Below, one piece after another: positions 5,473 through 13,098 of a stretch of 26,525 nucleotides of DNA; within the stretch, counting starts at the first letter, position 1; each line of letters opens with the position of its first letter. The stretch covers positions 1 through 26,525 of the forward strand of contig DATMJI010000023.1 of assembly GCA_035553895.1 (NCBI GenBank). Reading direction: 5' to 3'. The notes beneath the pieces are model-generated. The model did not search any database. It saw nothing but the letters and a program-made list of their open reading frames with translations, and had not been told where the DNA came from. The position numbers and the translations under genes are program-made. The stretch is from JADDRA01 sp035553895 (GTDB lineage Bacteria; Actinomycetota; Acidimicrobiia; Acidimicrobiales; CADCSY01).

Positions 5473-7245
5473 GTGAACACGATGCGCCGCCTGGCGCCGC
5501 CTGGCCGCAGGGGCGACGGTCGCGGCCCGGAAGACACCGAAGGATCGGCACCGGACAGCGAGGCGCCGCCGACCCTCCAGGAACGCCTGGAGAGCGGCTA
5601 CCAGGGGCCCGCCGTCCCCGCCTCCGGCGCCGACGACCCGGCCGCCGTCATCAGCTCCCTGGAGATCACCGACTGCCTCCAGCGCGACGGCTGGTTCGGG
5701 CGCATCTTCCACCCCGGCGAGGTCTCGTTCCGCGAGACCCGGCCCGGCAACAGCCTCCACCTCTCGGTCGACGGCAACCGGCTGCTGGCCCATGTCGACC
5801 TGGTGTCGCCCCTCAAGCTGGAAAAGGATCGGGGGGCCCGCTACTCGGTGGTACGCGTCGCCGCCCACAACCTCACCGGCATGGCCGGGGACCTGGTCCG
5901 CCTCCTGCGGGGCCGCCAGGGCGACCACCGTTGCGAGCTCGACGCCGAGTGGTCATGGACCAGGGGCGAGCGGGGCGAGCGCCCGGTCGACGACGGCTCG
6001 ACGGTGCTGGCCACCGCACCGCGGCCGGCGGCTCGATTGCGCCGGCGCTCCGGCCCACCCGGACCCCCCGGGAACCTCCAGCTGGAAGTGGGGGTGGACG
6101 GCCCCCTCGACGGCGACCGGCTCCGCCGCGCCGTCGCCGACACCTTGGGCCCCCACTGGAACGATGATGGGGATGCCCTGGACGAGGTCGACGGCGACGA
6201 CGACGAGGCCGTCTCCGCCGCCCGGACCGATCTCCAGGCCCAGGTCCTGCCCCTGGACGCAGCCCCCCTGCGCCTCCGCCTCGTCCACCGCCCCGGCGGT
6301 GACCTGGTCATGGCCAACCTCAACTACGCCGTCGTCGACGGCTTTGCCGCCATGCAATTGCTGCGCATCGTCGCCCAGGCCTACGACAGCGGCGAGGCCC
6401 CCAAGGAGCCCCCCGACCTCCTCGCCCTCCACGACGTCCCCGTCCGTCCCGCCGCCGGCGACGACACGCGCACCGTGTGGGTGTACCGGGCTGCGGTGGA
6501 GCGCGTCCGCAACCTCCTCACCCCGCCCGCCCTGCTGGCTCCCGACCGCCAGGAGAGCCGGAGCGGCTTCGGCTACCACGGGGCCACCCTGAGCGTGGAG
6601 GAGACGCGGACCCAGGTTCACTTCGAGCACCCCGGCACCTCGACCGACATCCTGCTGGCCGCCCTGCACCAGGCCATCGCCGAGTGGAACGTGGGCCACG
6701 GCCACACGGGCGGGCGCATCAGCGTGCTGGTCTCGGCCAACCTCCGCTCGGCCCAGCTCACTGCCGAGGCCCTCGGCAACTTCTCGGTCACGGCCCGGGT
6801 GTCGACCAGCCGCCGCCACCGCCGGTCGCCCGCCGCCACCCTGGCGGCGGTCAGGTCCCAGACCAGCCGCAACCGGCGCCGGCGCACCGGTGTCGCCCTG
6901 CTGGAGGCACTCGACCGCCTGGGACTGCTCGCCCTGTGGGCCCGCCAGTCGGTGATCGTGCTCGATCCGGTGAGCGTGAACCGCAACGTCGACAGCGCCA
7001 TGCTGTGCAACCTGGGGCGCCTCGTCGACCCCCCGTGCTTCGGTGCCGGCGGGGGCTCCGCCGCCGAGGTGTGGTTCTCGCCGCCGACCCGCATCCCCGT
7101 CGGCCTCTCCATCGGCGCCGCCACCGTGGCCGGCCGACTCCACCTGGTGTTCCGCTACCCCCAGCGCCTCTTCGACGACGACGCCGCCCGCCGCTTCGCC
7201 AACTGCTACCTGCACCAGCTGCGTCGCCTCGCCCCGCCCGCCTGA
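5473..7245 (+). CDS. Condensation/acyltransferase-fold protein without the catalytic histidines
   Basis: This 590-residue protein has an N-terminal region of about 190 residues that I do not recognise, followed by a two-lobed chloramphenicol-acetyltransferase-like fold of the condensation, PapA and wax-ester-synthase type. Fold markers are the NLNYAVVDGFAAMQLL segment, where HHxxxDG is expected, and the later SVLVSANLRSAQ...EALGNFS segment, the usual N-L-R...G-N element of the second lobe. At the active site N284-Y285 replace the two histidines while D289-G290 remain, so normal His-dependent acyl transfer is unlikely. GTG 5473 has a -10-like hexamer 6 nt upstream; ATG 5482 is an alternative. 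The reading frame is open much further upstream, but that part overlaps the divergent permease gene. Its partner or ligand is unknown. Confidence 0.7.
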   Translation: MNTMRRLAPPGRRGDGRGPEDTEGSAPDSEAPPTLQERLESGYQGPAVPASGADDPAAVISSLEITDCLQRDGWFGRIFHPGEVSFRETRPGNSLHLSVDGNRLLAHVDLVSPLKLEKDRGARYSVVRVAAHNLTGMAGDLVRLLRGRQGDHRCELDAEWSWTRGERGERPVDDGSTVLATAPRPAARLRRRSGPPGPPGNLQLEVGVDGPLDGDRLRRAVADTLGPHWNDDGDALDEVDGDDDEAVSAARTDLQAQVLPLDAAPLRLRLVHRPGGDLVMANLNYAVVDGFAAMQLLRIVAQAYDSGEAPKEPPDLLALHDVPVRPAAGDDTRTVWVYRAAVERVRNLLTPPALLAPDRQESRSGFGYHGATLSVEETRTQVHFEHPGTSTDILLAALHQAIAEWNVGHGHTGGRISVLVSANLRSAQLTAEALGNFSVTARVSTSRRHRRSPAATLAAVRSQTSRNRRRRTGVALLEALDRLGLLALWARQSVIVLDPVSVNRNVDSAMLCNLGRLVDPPCFGAGGGSAAEVWFSPPTRIPVGLSIGAATVAGRLHLVFRYPQRLFDDDAARRFANCYLHQLRRLAPPA

Positions 7246-7269
7246 GGGCGACACCGTCCCGCCCCCGCC

Positions 7270-7321
7270 CGTTCTGGCAGCAGAACTGGCGGCAATTCCA
7301 GCCACTCCGACTGCCAGAACG
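7270..7321. repeat. Inverted repeat, 11-bp perfect core arms (intergenic element 2)
   Basis: Arms 7270-7280 (CGTTCTGGCAG) and 7311-7321 (CTGCCAGAACG) are perfect complements. Pairing continues outward with small interruptions through the flanking C-rich and G-rich runs (about 7258-7269 with 7322-7333). The centre holds a weaker inner match (CTGG...CCAG). It lies in the 160-base gap between two co-directional genes and upstream of the ychF promoter. It shares the TTCTGG arm core with the element at 15679-15736. Confidence 0.75.
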
Positions 7322-7393
7322 ATGGGGGGCGGGAACGCCGGCGGGAACGCCGACGGGGACGCCAGTGCGGGGACGCCAGGGCGGGCCCGCCGC

Positions 7394-7399
7394 TACGCT
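7394..7399 (+). promoter_or_regulatory. -10 element, leaderless start of ychF
   Basis: TACGCT fits TANNNT and ends 6 nt before GTG 7406. No Shine-Dalgarno is present. Together these point to transcription starting at or next to the start codon. Confidence 0.6.
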
Positions 7400-7405
7400 G
7401 CCCCG

Positions 7406-8491
7406 GTGGAGCGCTTCGGGTTCGTGGGGCTGCCCAACGCCGGCAAGTCGAGCCTGTTCAACGCCCTCTCCGGCGGCCAGGCCCTGGCCGCCGCCTACCC
7501 CTTCGCCACCGTCGACCCGAACGTCGGCATGGCCAAGGTGCCCGACAAGCGCCTCGACGCCCTGGCCGAGATGTCGGGCAGCGCCAAGGTGGTCCACACC
7601 GCCGTGGAGTTCGTCGACATCGGCGGACTGGTCGAGGGGGCCAGCCAGGGCGAGGGCCTGGGCAACCGCTTCCTGGCCGGCATCCGGGAGGTCGATGCCG
7701 TCGTCCTCGTGCTGCGGGCCTTTCCCGACGCCGACGTCGTCGGCCCCACCGACCCGCTCGAGCACCTGGCCACGGTGGAGACCGAGCTGGCCCTGGCCGA
7801 CCTCGAGAGCGTCGAGTCCAAGATCGAGCGCCGGCGCAAGGCGGCCAAGCTCGACCGCAGCCTGGTCCCCGAGGTCGAGGCCCTCGATGCCGCCCGGCTG
7901 GCTCTGGGCGAGGGCACACCGATCTACCGCTCGTCGATCTCCCACGAGCAGCGCCAGATCCTGCGGCCCTGGTTCCTGCTCACCAACAAGCCGGTGCTGG
8001 CCGTGGTCAACGTCGCCGACGACCAGCTCGACCGGGCCGACGACCTGGCCGCCGGCGTGGTCGACGCCTTCGCCCGGGCCAGCACGCCGGTGCAGGTGCT
8101 GCCCATGTGCGTGCAGCTGGAGGCCGAGGCGGCCCAGCTCCCGAGGGACGACCGGGCCGAGATGCTGGCCGAGCTGGGACTGGGCGAGGGAGCCCTGCCC
8201 CGGCTGGTGGTGGCCGCCCGCACCCTGCTCGGGCTGCGCACCTTCCTCACCACCGGCGACAAGGAGTCGCGGGCGTGGACCTTCCGGGCCGGCGCCACGG
8301 CCCCGGAGTGCGCCGGCGTCATCCACAGCGACTTCCAGCGGGGCTTCATTAGGGCCGAGTGCATCCACTGGGACGAGCTGTTGGAGCTCGGCTCGTGGTC
8401 GAAGGCCCGGGAGGTCGGCAAGCTGCGCATCGAGGGCAAGGACTACGAGGTGGCCGACGGGGACGTCCTCGAGTTCCGTTTCAACGTCTGA
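7406..8491 (+). CDS. ychF: Redox-regulated ATPase YchF (OLA1 family)
   Basis: This 361-residue P-loop NTPase belongs to the Obg-related YchF/OLA1 group, which binds ribosomes and prefers ATP over GTP. The P-loop GLPNAGKS is at 8-15, G3 is DIGGL at 71-75, and the G4 position reads NVAD at 202-205 rather than NKxD, as expected for a family with altered base specificity. The C-terminal third is the TGS-like domain, ending DYEVADGDVLEFRFNV, a typical YchF terminus. Length matches the family (about 360). The GTG start follows a TANNNT box and lacks a Shine-Dalgarno, so the mRNA is probably leaderless. The DUF192 gene follows after 15 nt and rsmI overlaps that, so the three are likely one operon. 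Confidence 0.97.
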   Translation: MERFGFVGLPNAGKSSLFNALSGGQALAAAYPFATVDPNVGMAKVPDKRLDALAEMSGSAKVVHTAVEFVDIGGLVEGASQGEGLGNRFLAGIREVDAVVLVLRAFPDADVVGPTDPLEHLATVETELALADLESVESKIERRRKAAKLDRSLVPEVEALDAARLALGEGTPIYRSSISHEQRQILRPWFLLTNKPVLAVVNVADDQLDRADDLAAGVVDAFARASTPVQVLPMCVQLEAEAAQLPRDDRAEMLAELGLGEGALPRLVVAARTLLGLRTFLTTGDKESRAWTFRAGATAPECAGVIHSDFQRGFIRAECIHWDELLELGSWSKAREVGKLRIEGKDYEVADGDVLEFRFNV

Positions 8492-8506
8492 GGGCAATCA
8501 ACACCG

Positions 8507-8836
8507 ATGGCCTGGCTGGTGCGGGACGACGAGGTGCTGGCCCCGCTGGAGGTGGCCACCTCCGTCGCCGCCCGGAGCCGGGGGCTGCTGGGTCGTGACG
8601 GCATCGAGGGGGCCATCCTGTTGCAGCCCGCCACCTCGGTGCACACCCTCGGCATGCGCTTCGCCATCGACGTCGCCTACTGCGACGCCGACCTGGTGGT
8701 GCTGGCCACCACCACCATGGCCCGCAACCGCCTGGGGCGTCCCCGCCTGCGGGCCCGGCGGGTGATCGAGGCCGAGGCCGGGGCCTTCGGGGGCTGGTCG
8801 CTGCAGCCCGGGGATCGCCTGAGCGTGCGCTCGTGA
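8507..8836 (+). CDS. DUF192 family protein
   Basis: This 109-residue protein has the family signature SRGLLGRDGI near residues 24-33 and TSVHTLGMRFAIDVAYCDAD in the middle, followed by a strand-rich C-terminus ending in LQPGDRLSVRS. DUF192 proteins are small beta-rich proteins of unknown biochemical role, often secreted in other groups. No signal peptide is visible here, so this one is probably cytoplasmic. It starts 15 nt after ychF and its last codons overlap the GTG of rsmI by 4 nt (GTGA), indicating translational coupling in a three-gene operon. Confidence 0.88.
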   Translation: MAWLVRDDEVLAPLEVATSVAARSRGLLGRDGIEGAILLQPATSVHTLGMRFAIDVAYCDADLVVLATTTMARNRLGRPRLRARRVIEAEAGAFGGWSLQPGDRLSVRS

Positions 8837-9663
8837 GCGGCCGCCTGGTGGTGGTGGCTACGCCGATCGGCAACCTGGGCGATCTCTCGCCCCGCGCCCT
8901 GGCCACGCTGGCCGAAGCCGACGTGGTGGTCTGCGAGGACACCCGCCGGACCCGGGCGCTGCTGGCGAGCGCCGACGTCGGCACCCCGCCGCTGCTGGCC
9001 GCCAACGACCACAGCGAGGCGGCCCAGGTCGACACCGTGCTGGCCCATCTCGAACGGGGCCACCTGGTGGCCCTGGTCTCCGACGCCGGGATGCCGACCA
9101 TCTCCGATCCCGGCGAGCGGACGGTGCGTGCTGCCGCCCGGGCGGGCTACGAGATCACCGTCGTCCCCGGTCCTTCGGCCGCCGTCAGCGCCCTGGCGCT
9201 CAGCGGCCTGCCCACCGGTCGCTACGTCTTCGAGGGGTTCCTGCCGCGCCGGGGGTCGTCCCGCACCGAGCGGCTGGCGGCGCTGGCCGGCGAGCAGCGC
9301 ACCATGGTGCTCTACGAAGCTCCCCACCGGCTGGACCGCACGCTGGCCGAGCTGGCCGAGACACTGGGACCCCAGCGCCGGGTGGTGCTGTGCCGGGAGC
9401 TGACCAAGCGCTTCGAGGAGACGTGGCGGGGAACCCTGGCCGGGGCGGTGGAGCGGGTCGAACAGGAGCCGCCTCGCGGCGAGTTCGTGGTGGTCGTCGA
9501 GGGATGCCCACCGCCGGTCCCTGCCGATGACCGGCGCATCGTGGAGGCCCTGGGCCGGCTCATCGACGAGGGATCATCGACCCGTGACGCCGTGGCCGAG
9601 GTGGCGACGGCCTACGCCGTGTCGAAGCGGCGGGTCTACGACCTGGCGGTGCGGGGCCGCTGA
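8833..9663 (+). CDS. rsmI: 16S rRNA (cytidine(1402)-2'-O)-methyltransferase
   Basis: This 276-residue SAM-dependent tetrapyrrole-methylase-fold enzyme methylates the ribose of C1402 in the decoding centre of 16S rRNA. Family motifs are clear: VVVATPIGNLGDLSPRAL at the N-terminus, CEDTRRTRALL, LVSDAGMPTISDPGERTV, VVPGPSAAVSALALSGLP, FEGFLPRR, and LYEAPHRL. The C-terminal helical tail (from about 225) with SKRRVYDLAVRGR is also typical. The GTG start overlaps the DUF192 stop by 4 nt. It converges with the small membrane gene at 9711-9869. Confidence 0.97.
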   Translation: MSGRLVVVATPIGNLGDLSPRALATLAEADVVVCEDTRRTRALLASADVGTPPLLAANDHSEAAQVDTVLAHLERGHLVALVSDAGMPTISDPGERTVRAAARAGYEITVVPGPSAAVSALALSGLPTGRYVFEGFLPRRGSSRTERLAALAGEQRTMVLYEAPHRLDRTLAELAETLGPQRRVVLCRELTKRFEETWRGTLAGAVERVEQEPPRGEFVVVVEGCPPPVPADDRRIVEALGRLIDEGSSTRDAVAEVATAYAVSKRRVYDLAVRGR

Positions 9664-9710
9664 GCCGGAGGCGAACGGTGCGCCGCCTGCGCTCGCCGGT
9701 GCCCATCGGA

Positions 9711-9869
9711 TCAGATGTCGGCGTGCCCGGTGAGGTAGGCGACGGCGTAGGCCATGACGGCGCCGATGAGCACGCCGACGGCCACCACCACCAGCACGCC
9801 CAGCGCCGTCAGCGGCATCCACAGCCACGGGGAGGTGAGGAGCCCGCCCACCGCCTCGTGCAGCCTCAC
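9711..9869 (-). CDS. Small membrane protein, 52 residues
   Basis: This short gene is easy to miss. The GTG at 9869 overlaps the TGA of the upstream gene (GTGA, 9869-9866), which is strong evidence for coupled translation. The product starts RLHEAVGGLLTSPWLWMPL and has one long hydrophobic helix (TALGVLVVVAVGVLIGAVMA, about residues 21-40) followed by a short tail ending TGHADI. It contains no family motif that I know. Together with its neighbour it makes a two-gene membrane unit that converges with rsmI. Confidence 0.72.
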   Translation of the reverse strand: MRLHEAVGGLLTSPWLWMPLTALGVLVVVAVGVLIGAVMAYAVAYLTGHADI

Positions 9870-10324
9870 CGCCCGCGGGCGTCGCTGCCGGGGTCGCGTG
9901 GGGTGCTGCCGACCGACGGGCGACCGTCGGCGTCGACGGTCTCGCCCTCGAGCTCGGGCACCCGGCCCCCCAGGTACATCGCACCGGCGGTACCTCCAGC
10001 CAGCGCTCCGGCGATGGCGCAGATGATCAGCCGTCCGGGCAGGGACAAGCCGCTGACGGGGATGAAGGCCAGCGGGACCAGCAGGGCCATGCCGATGAGG
10101 CCACCGACGAGGGAACCCACGAGCAGGCCCTTGGTCTGCCCGTCGGTCATGGCCGGCAGACCGGGACCCCCACCTTGGGCCTGGCCGGCCTCCCGGCGCT
10201 GCTCCTGCTCGCCCGCTTCGACTCCGCCCTCGTCGCCCCGGTACTTGGCGCCACCACGGTCGGTGGCCTGATCGAGCCGGGTCTCGGCCCGGCGGGTCGT
10301 CGCCGACTTTTCCTGGCTGGTCAT
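9866..10324 (-). CDS. Hypothetical two-helix membrane protein
   Basis: The 152-residue product has a hydrophilic, Arg/Glu/Gln/Gly-rich N-terminal half (about 1-68, probably disordered). Two transmembrane helices follow (GLLVGSLVGGLIGMALLVPL and a second beginning LIICAIAGALAGGTAGAMYL), then a polar tail. The glycine-rich small-xxx-small spacing in both helices is typical of helices that pack tightly or oligomerise. ATG 10324 is chosen because GGGAGGTGAG lies just upstream; the frame stays open much further only as a shadow of the divergent gene. It overlaps the downstream 52-residue gene by 4 nt. Function unknown. Confidence 0.7.
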   Translation of the reverse strand: MTSQEKSATTRRAETRLDQATDRGGAKYRGDEGGVEAGEQEQRREAGQAQGGGPGLPAMTDGQTKGLLVGSLVGGLIGMALLVPLAFIPVSGLSLPGRLIICAIAGALAGGTAGAMYLGGRVPELEGETVDADGRPSVGSTPRDPGSDARGR

Positions 10325-10457
10325 CGCCTCACCTCCCGGGCCCGTGAAGACCCTCGCGTCCGGACGGACAGGGCCATCGCTACCCGGCGCAGGGATGGGG
10401 GAAACGGCGAGTTGGATGGCGCTAGGGTCGCCGGCACCACGGAGAGAGGAGCAGGCG

Positions 10458-10742
10458 ATGAAGTTCCTGGTGTTGTGGCGCATCGAGTTGACCCGACTTT
10501 CGGGCGAGGTGCTCAAGGCCGTCATGGCCATGCCCGACCACGCCAAGCCCCTGGAGGAGCAGGGCAAGATCCTCAGCCGCTACCACATCGTGGGCGGCCA
10601 CGGCGGGGCATGGATCTACGAGGTCGACTCCAACGAGGAGTTGGAGATGTTGCTGGTGCGCTCCCCGGTCTACAACGTGTCGACCTACCAGGTGTTCCCG
10701 CTGGCCGACATGACCACCCTTCCGGTCCAGACACCGGGCTAG
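10458..10742 (+). CDS. Muconolactone-isomerase-like small protein
   Basis: The 94-residue protein follows the ferredoxin-like plan of muconolactone delta-isomerase (MIase, PF02426): MKFLVLWRIEL strand, helix, GGAWIYEVDSNEELEMLL, then VYNVSTYQVFPLADM. In the enzyme family the matching region reads like VFDVASNDELHELL followed by an EVTPLARH strand. No aromatic-catabolism genes are nearby, so the true substrate is open; many relatives are uncharacterised. The start has a strong Shine-Dalgarno (GGAGAGAGGAG), and a TAGGGT box at 10423-10428 could be its -10. It converges with the next gene, leaving 14 nt. Confidence 0.7.
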   Translation: MKFLVLWRIELTRLSGEVLKAVMAMPDHAKPLEEQGKILSRYHIVGGHGGAWIYEVDSNEELEMLLVRSPVYNVSTYQVFPLADMTTLPVQTPG

Positions 10743-10756
10743 CCCGGCGGCCCGCC

Positions 10757-11449
10757 TCAGCCGGCGGCGGGATCCCGGTGGCGCTGGCGTTCGAGGACGA
10801 CGTAGGCGCCGTAGATCAGCATGAAGACGCCGAAGCCCCAGCCCTCGCCGAGGAACGAGGTGTCGCCGACGAAGCGGCCGATGATGCCCACCGACACCAG
10901 GGCGACGCCCGGTCCCCGGAAGCGGCGGCCGGTGCCGTCGAGGAAGCCGGCCACCAGCATGGCCAGGCCGAGGACCAGGACGATGTCGATGAGGTCGGCG
11001 CCGATCAGCGCCTGGAGCAGGATGAGCACACCACCGGCGGCGATGACCGCTCCGGCGGCCACCGGCCGCCACGGTGCCACCGGGGCTCCCGCAGGGGTGC
11101 CCTGGCGCACGAGGAGGTCGGCGAGGCCCTGGAGCGGGTTCTTCGAGCTCGACGGTCCGGCGGCGGGCGGGTCGGCGGTCGGCTGGTGGTCCTGGCCGTC
11201 ACCCGCCTGCTCGTCGGCGGCCGGGGGAGGCGGCGCCGACATGGGCGACCACTCGGAGGATCCGGGCGGGGTCTGGCCGGGTGCCCCGGGTGCGGGCACG
11301 GCCTGGGGAGGCGCCGGCGGCGCAGTAGCAGCCGGGGCGGGCGGCGGCGGTGCCACGGCGTCGGGGGCCGGCGCCTCGGGCGCGGACGCCGGCGCAGGCC
11401 GGGCGCGCAGCGGCTGGCGGCGGCGGCGATCAGGGCGCACTTGGGTCAT
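10757..11449 (-). CDS. Proline/alanine-rich membrane protein
   Basis: The 230-residue protein has an N-terminal half (about 1-125) that is almost entirely Pro, Ala, Gly and polar residues, so it is probably disordered. The C-terminal half has three to four hydrophobic segments (PVAAGAVIAAGGVLILLQAL, then LIDIVLVLGLAMLVAGFLDG, then VALVSVGIIGRF, then GFGVFMLIYGAYVVL). The extreme C-terminus is basic and likely cytoplasmic. ATG 11449 is preceded by GAGGAGGT. The layout resembles many actinobacterial envelope-associated proteins, but I recognise no family. It lies 110 bases downstream of sufE on the same strand; a 6-bp hairpin (11525-11544) sits between them. Confidence 0.75.
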   Translation of the reverse strand: MTQVRPDRRRRQPLRARPAPASAPEAPAPDAVAPPPPAPAATAPPAPPQAVPAPGAPGQTPPGSSEWSPMSAPPPPAADEQAGDGQDHQPTADPPAAGPSSSKNPLQGLADLLVRQGTPAGAPVAPWRPVAAGAVIAAGGVLILLQALIGADLIDIVLVLGLAMLVAGFLDGTGRRFRGPGVALVSVGIIGRFVGDTSFLGEGWGFGVFMLIYGAYVVLERQRHRDPAAG

Positions 11450-11524
11450 GGGGGGGTACCTCCTCGTCGGCAGGGGCTGCTGTCCAGGCTATGCCCAGCC
11501 CGGGCCGAACCGATGCAGCGGTGA

Positions 11525-11544
11525 AGCCACGTCCCCGGGTGGCT
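11525..11544 (-). terminator. Weak hairpin downstream of sufE
   Basis: AGCCAC (11525-11530) pairs with GTGGCT (11539-11544) around an 8-nt loop, 16 nt after the sufE stop. There is no U-tract. It could be a weak terminator or attenuator between sufE and the next gene. Confidence 0.3.
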
Positions 11545-11559
11545 CCTTGCGGGGCGGGG

Positions 11560-12003
11560 CTAGCTGGCGGTGCTGGCCGCCTGCTCGCGCACCTGGCGCT
11601 TGAGATGGCCGAGGATGGCCCCCATGCCCCGCAGGCGCAGGCTGGAGATGGCCTCGCCGAGCCCCATCTGGGTGTAGAAGTCGTTGGGGACGTCGAGGAC
11701 CTCCTCGGCCGTCGAGCCGTTGAGGCCCTCGGAGAGGATCCCGGCGAACCCGCGGGTGGTCGGCGCCTCGGGCGGGCAGTCGAACCAGGCCGTCACCCGC
11801 TGCTCGTCGTCCACCTCGGCGGAGAGGAAGAACGGGGTCTGGCACTCCTCCACCTGCTCCATGGCCCCCTGGCGGCCCTCCAGGTGGGCCGGGAGCGGCG
11901 GGACCTTGCGCGAGTACTCCAGCAGGGCCTCGACCCGGAGCTCCCTCGGGGCCCCGGCGAAGAGCTGCACGATCCGGTCCAACTTGGGGGGCATGGAACC
12001 CAC
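11560..12003 (-). CDS. sufE: SufE family cysteine desulfuration protein
   Basis: This 147-residue protein would accept persulfide sulfur from a cysteine desulfurase and pass it to Fe-S cluster assembly. The acceptor is C54 in VEECQTPFFL. Other family features are DCPPEAPTTRGFAGIL, VPNDFYTQMGL and ISSLRLRGMGAIL, close to the SufE-like protein that neighbours sseA in M. tuberculosis (Rv3284). GTG 12003 is preferred because GAGGTG sits at a normal distance; ATG 11994 is an alternative with poor spacing. It is divergent from a thiosulfate sulfurtransferase gene, and an operator-like palindrome lies between them. This pairing of SufE with a sulfurtransferase recurs in actinobacteria. Confidence 0.93.
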   Translation of the reverse strand: MGSMPPKLDRIVQLFAGAPRELRVEALLEYSRKVPPLPAHLEGRQGAMEQVEECQTPFFLSAEVDDEQRVTAWFDCPPEAPTTRGFAGILSEGLNGSTAEEVLDVPNDFYTQMGLGEAISSLRLRGMGAILGHLKRQVREQAASTAS

Positions 12004-12022
12004 GGGGCACCTCGCTCGAATC

Positions 12023-12052
12023 TTGACCGCAATTGTCGGGAATTGCCATGCT
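12023..12052 (+). promoter_or_regulatory. Candidate promoter with an 18-bp palindromic operator in its spacer
   Basis: TTGACC (12023-12028) and CATGCT (12047-12052) can serve as -35 and -10. The 18 bases between them are exactly the inverted repeat GCAATT-N6-AATTGC (12029-12046). An operator in the spacer is used by many repressors and by MerR-type activators. It lies between sufE (minus) and the sulfurtransferase (plus), so one regulator could control both. TACCCT at 12058-12063 is an alternative -10. No regulator gene is adjacent. Confidence 0.5.
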
Positions 12053-12142
12053 ACCCGTACCCTGCACGGAAGCGGCCGACGAACGCACCCACCGAGGCGG
12101 CGCCGCTGCCGCCGGAGGAACACGAGACGAGAGGAGCTCCCC

Positions 12143-13048
12143 GTGCCTGTTGCCTACGACAACGACGAGAAGCTGCAAGCCTACGCCCACCCGGAGAAGC
12201 TGGTCACCACGTCATGGCTGGCCGAGCACCTCGACGATCCCGACGTGGTCGTGGTGGAGTCCGACGAGGACGTGCTGCTCTACGACACCGGCCACATTCC
12301 CGGCGCCGTCAAGGTCGACTGGCACACCGACCTCCAGGATCCGGTGACCCGCGACTACCTCGACCCCGAGGCCTTCTCCCAGCTCATGGCGGCCAAGGGG
12401 ATCAGCCGTGACTCCACCGTGGTCTTCTACGGCGACAACTTTAACTGGTGGGCCGCCTACGCCCTGTGGGTCTTCAGCCTCTTCGGCCACCCCGACACCC
12501 GCCTGCTCGATGGGGGGCGGGCCAAGTGGGCGGCCGAGGGTCGCCAGCTGACCACCGAGGCCAGCGAGCGGCCCCGTACCGACTACCCGGTGGTGGAGCG
12601 CGACGACGCCCCCATCCGCGCCTTCGCCCAAGACGTGCGGGCCCACATCAAGGTCAAGGGTCGCCTGGTCGACGTGCGCTCCCCCCAGGAGTACTCCGGG
12701 GAGCTGCTGCACATGCCGGACTACCCCCAGGAGGGGGCGCTGCGGGGCGGGCACATCCCCGGGGCGGCCAGCGTGCCGTGGAAGAAGGCGGCCAACGAGG
12801 ACGGCACCTACAAGACGGCCGACGAGCTGCGGGCCCTCTACGAGGGCGAACAGGGCCTGTCGTCCTCAGACGACGTGATCGCCTACTGCCGCATCGGCGA
12901 GCGCTCCAGCCACACCTGGTTCGCCCTGCACCACCTGCTCGGGTTCTCCAACGTCCGCAACTACGACGGCTCGTGGACCGAGTGGGGCAACCAGGTGCGG
13001 GCCCCCATCGAGCGCCCCGGCTTCCCCGTGCGCCCCGAGGAGAGCTAG
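12143..13048 (+). CDS. Thiosulfate sulfurtransferase (CysA/rhodanese type)
   Basis: This 301-residue protein has two rhodanese domains: an inactive N-terminal one (about 20-135, with YDTGHIPGAVKVDWHTDLQD) and a catalytic C-terminal one (about 155-290). The active loop is CRIGERSSHTWFAL with C249; CRIGERS is the signature of the mycobacterial CysA2/CysA3 thiosulfate sulfurtransferases, and YDGSWTEWGN near the end is also diagnostic. It transfers sulfane sulfur from thiosulfate to a thiophilic acceptor. GTG 12143 has GAGGAG 6 nt upstream. Its frame runs open far upstream, but only across the divergent sufE. mscR follows after 50 bases on the same strand. Confidence 0.95.
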   Translation: MPVAYDNDEKLQAYAHPEKLVTTSWLAEHLDDPDVVVVESDEDVLLYDTGHIPGAVKVDWHTDLQDPVTRDYLDPEAFSQLMAAKGISRDSTVVFYGDNFNWWAAYALWVFSLFGHPDTRLLDGGRAKWAAEGRQLTTEASERPRTDYPVVERDDAPIRAFAQDVRAHIKVKGRLVDVRSPQEYSGELLHMPDYPQEGALRGGHIPGAASVPWKKAANEDGTYKTADELRALYEGEQGLSSSDDVIAYCRIGERSSHTWFALHHLLGFSNVRNYDGSWTEWGNQVRAPIERPGFPVRPEES

Positions 13049-13098
13049 AAAGACACCCCGCCCGGTTCGACAGCCGCCCGCTGAGGAAGGAACCCACC

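Noticed and set aside
5953..7305. 450-codon minus-strand frame opposite the condensation-fold gene
   Set aside because: Gly/Ala/Val/Gln-rich antisense shadow typical of high-GC genes.
6851..8497. 548-codon minus-strand frame opposite ychF
   Set aside because: Shadow of ychF, which is unambiguous on the plus strand.
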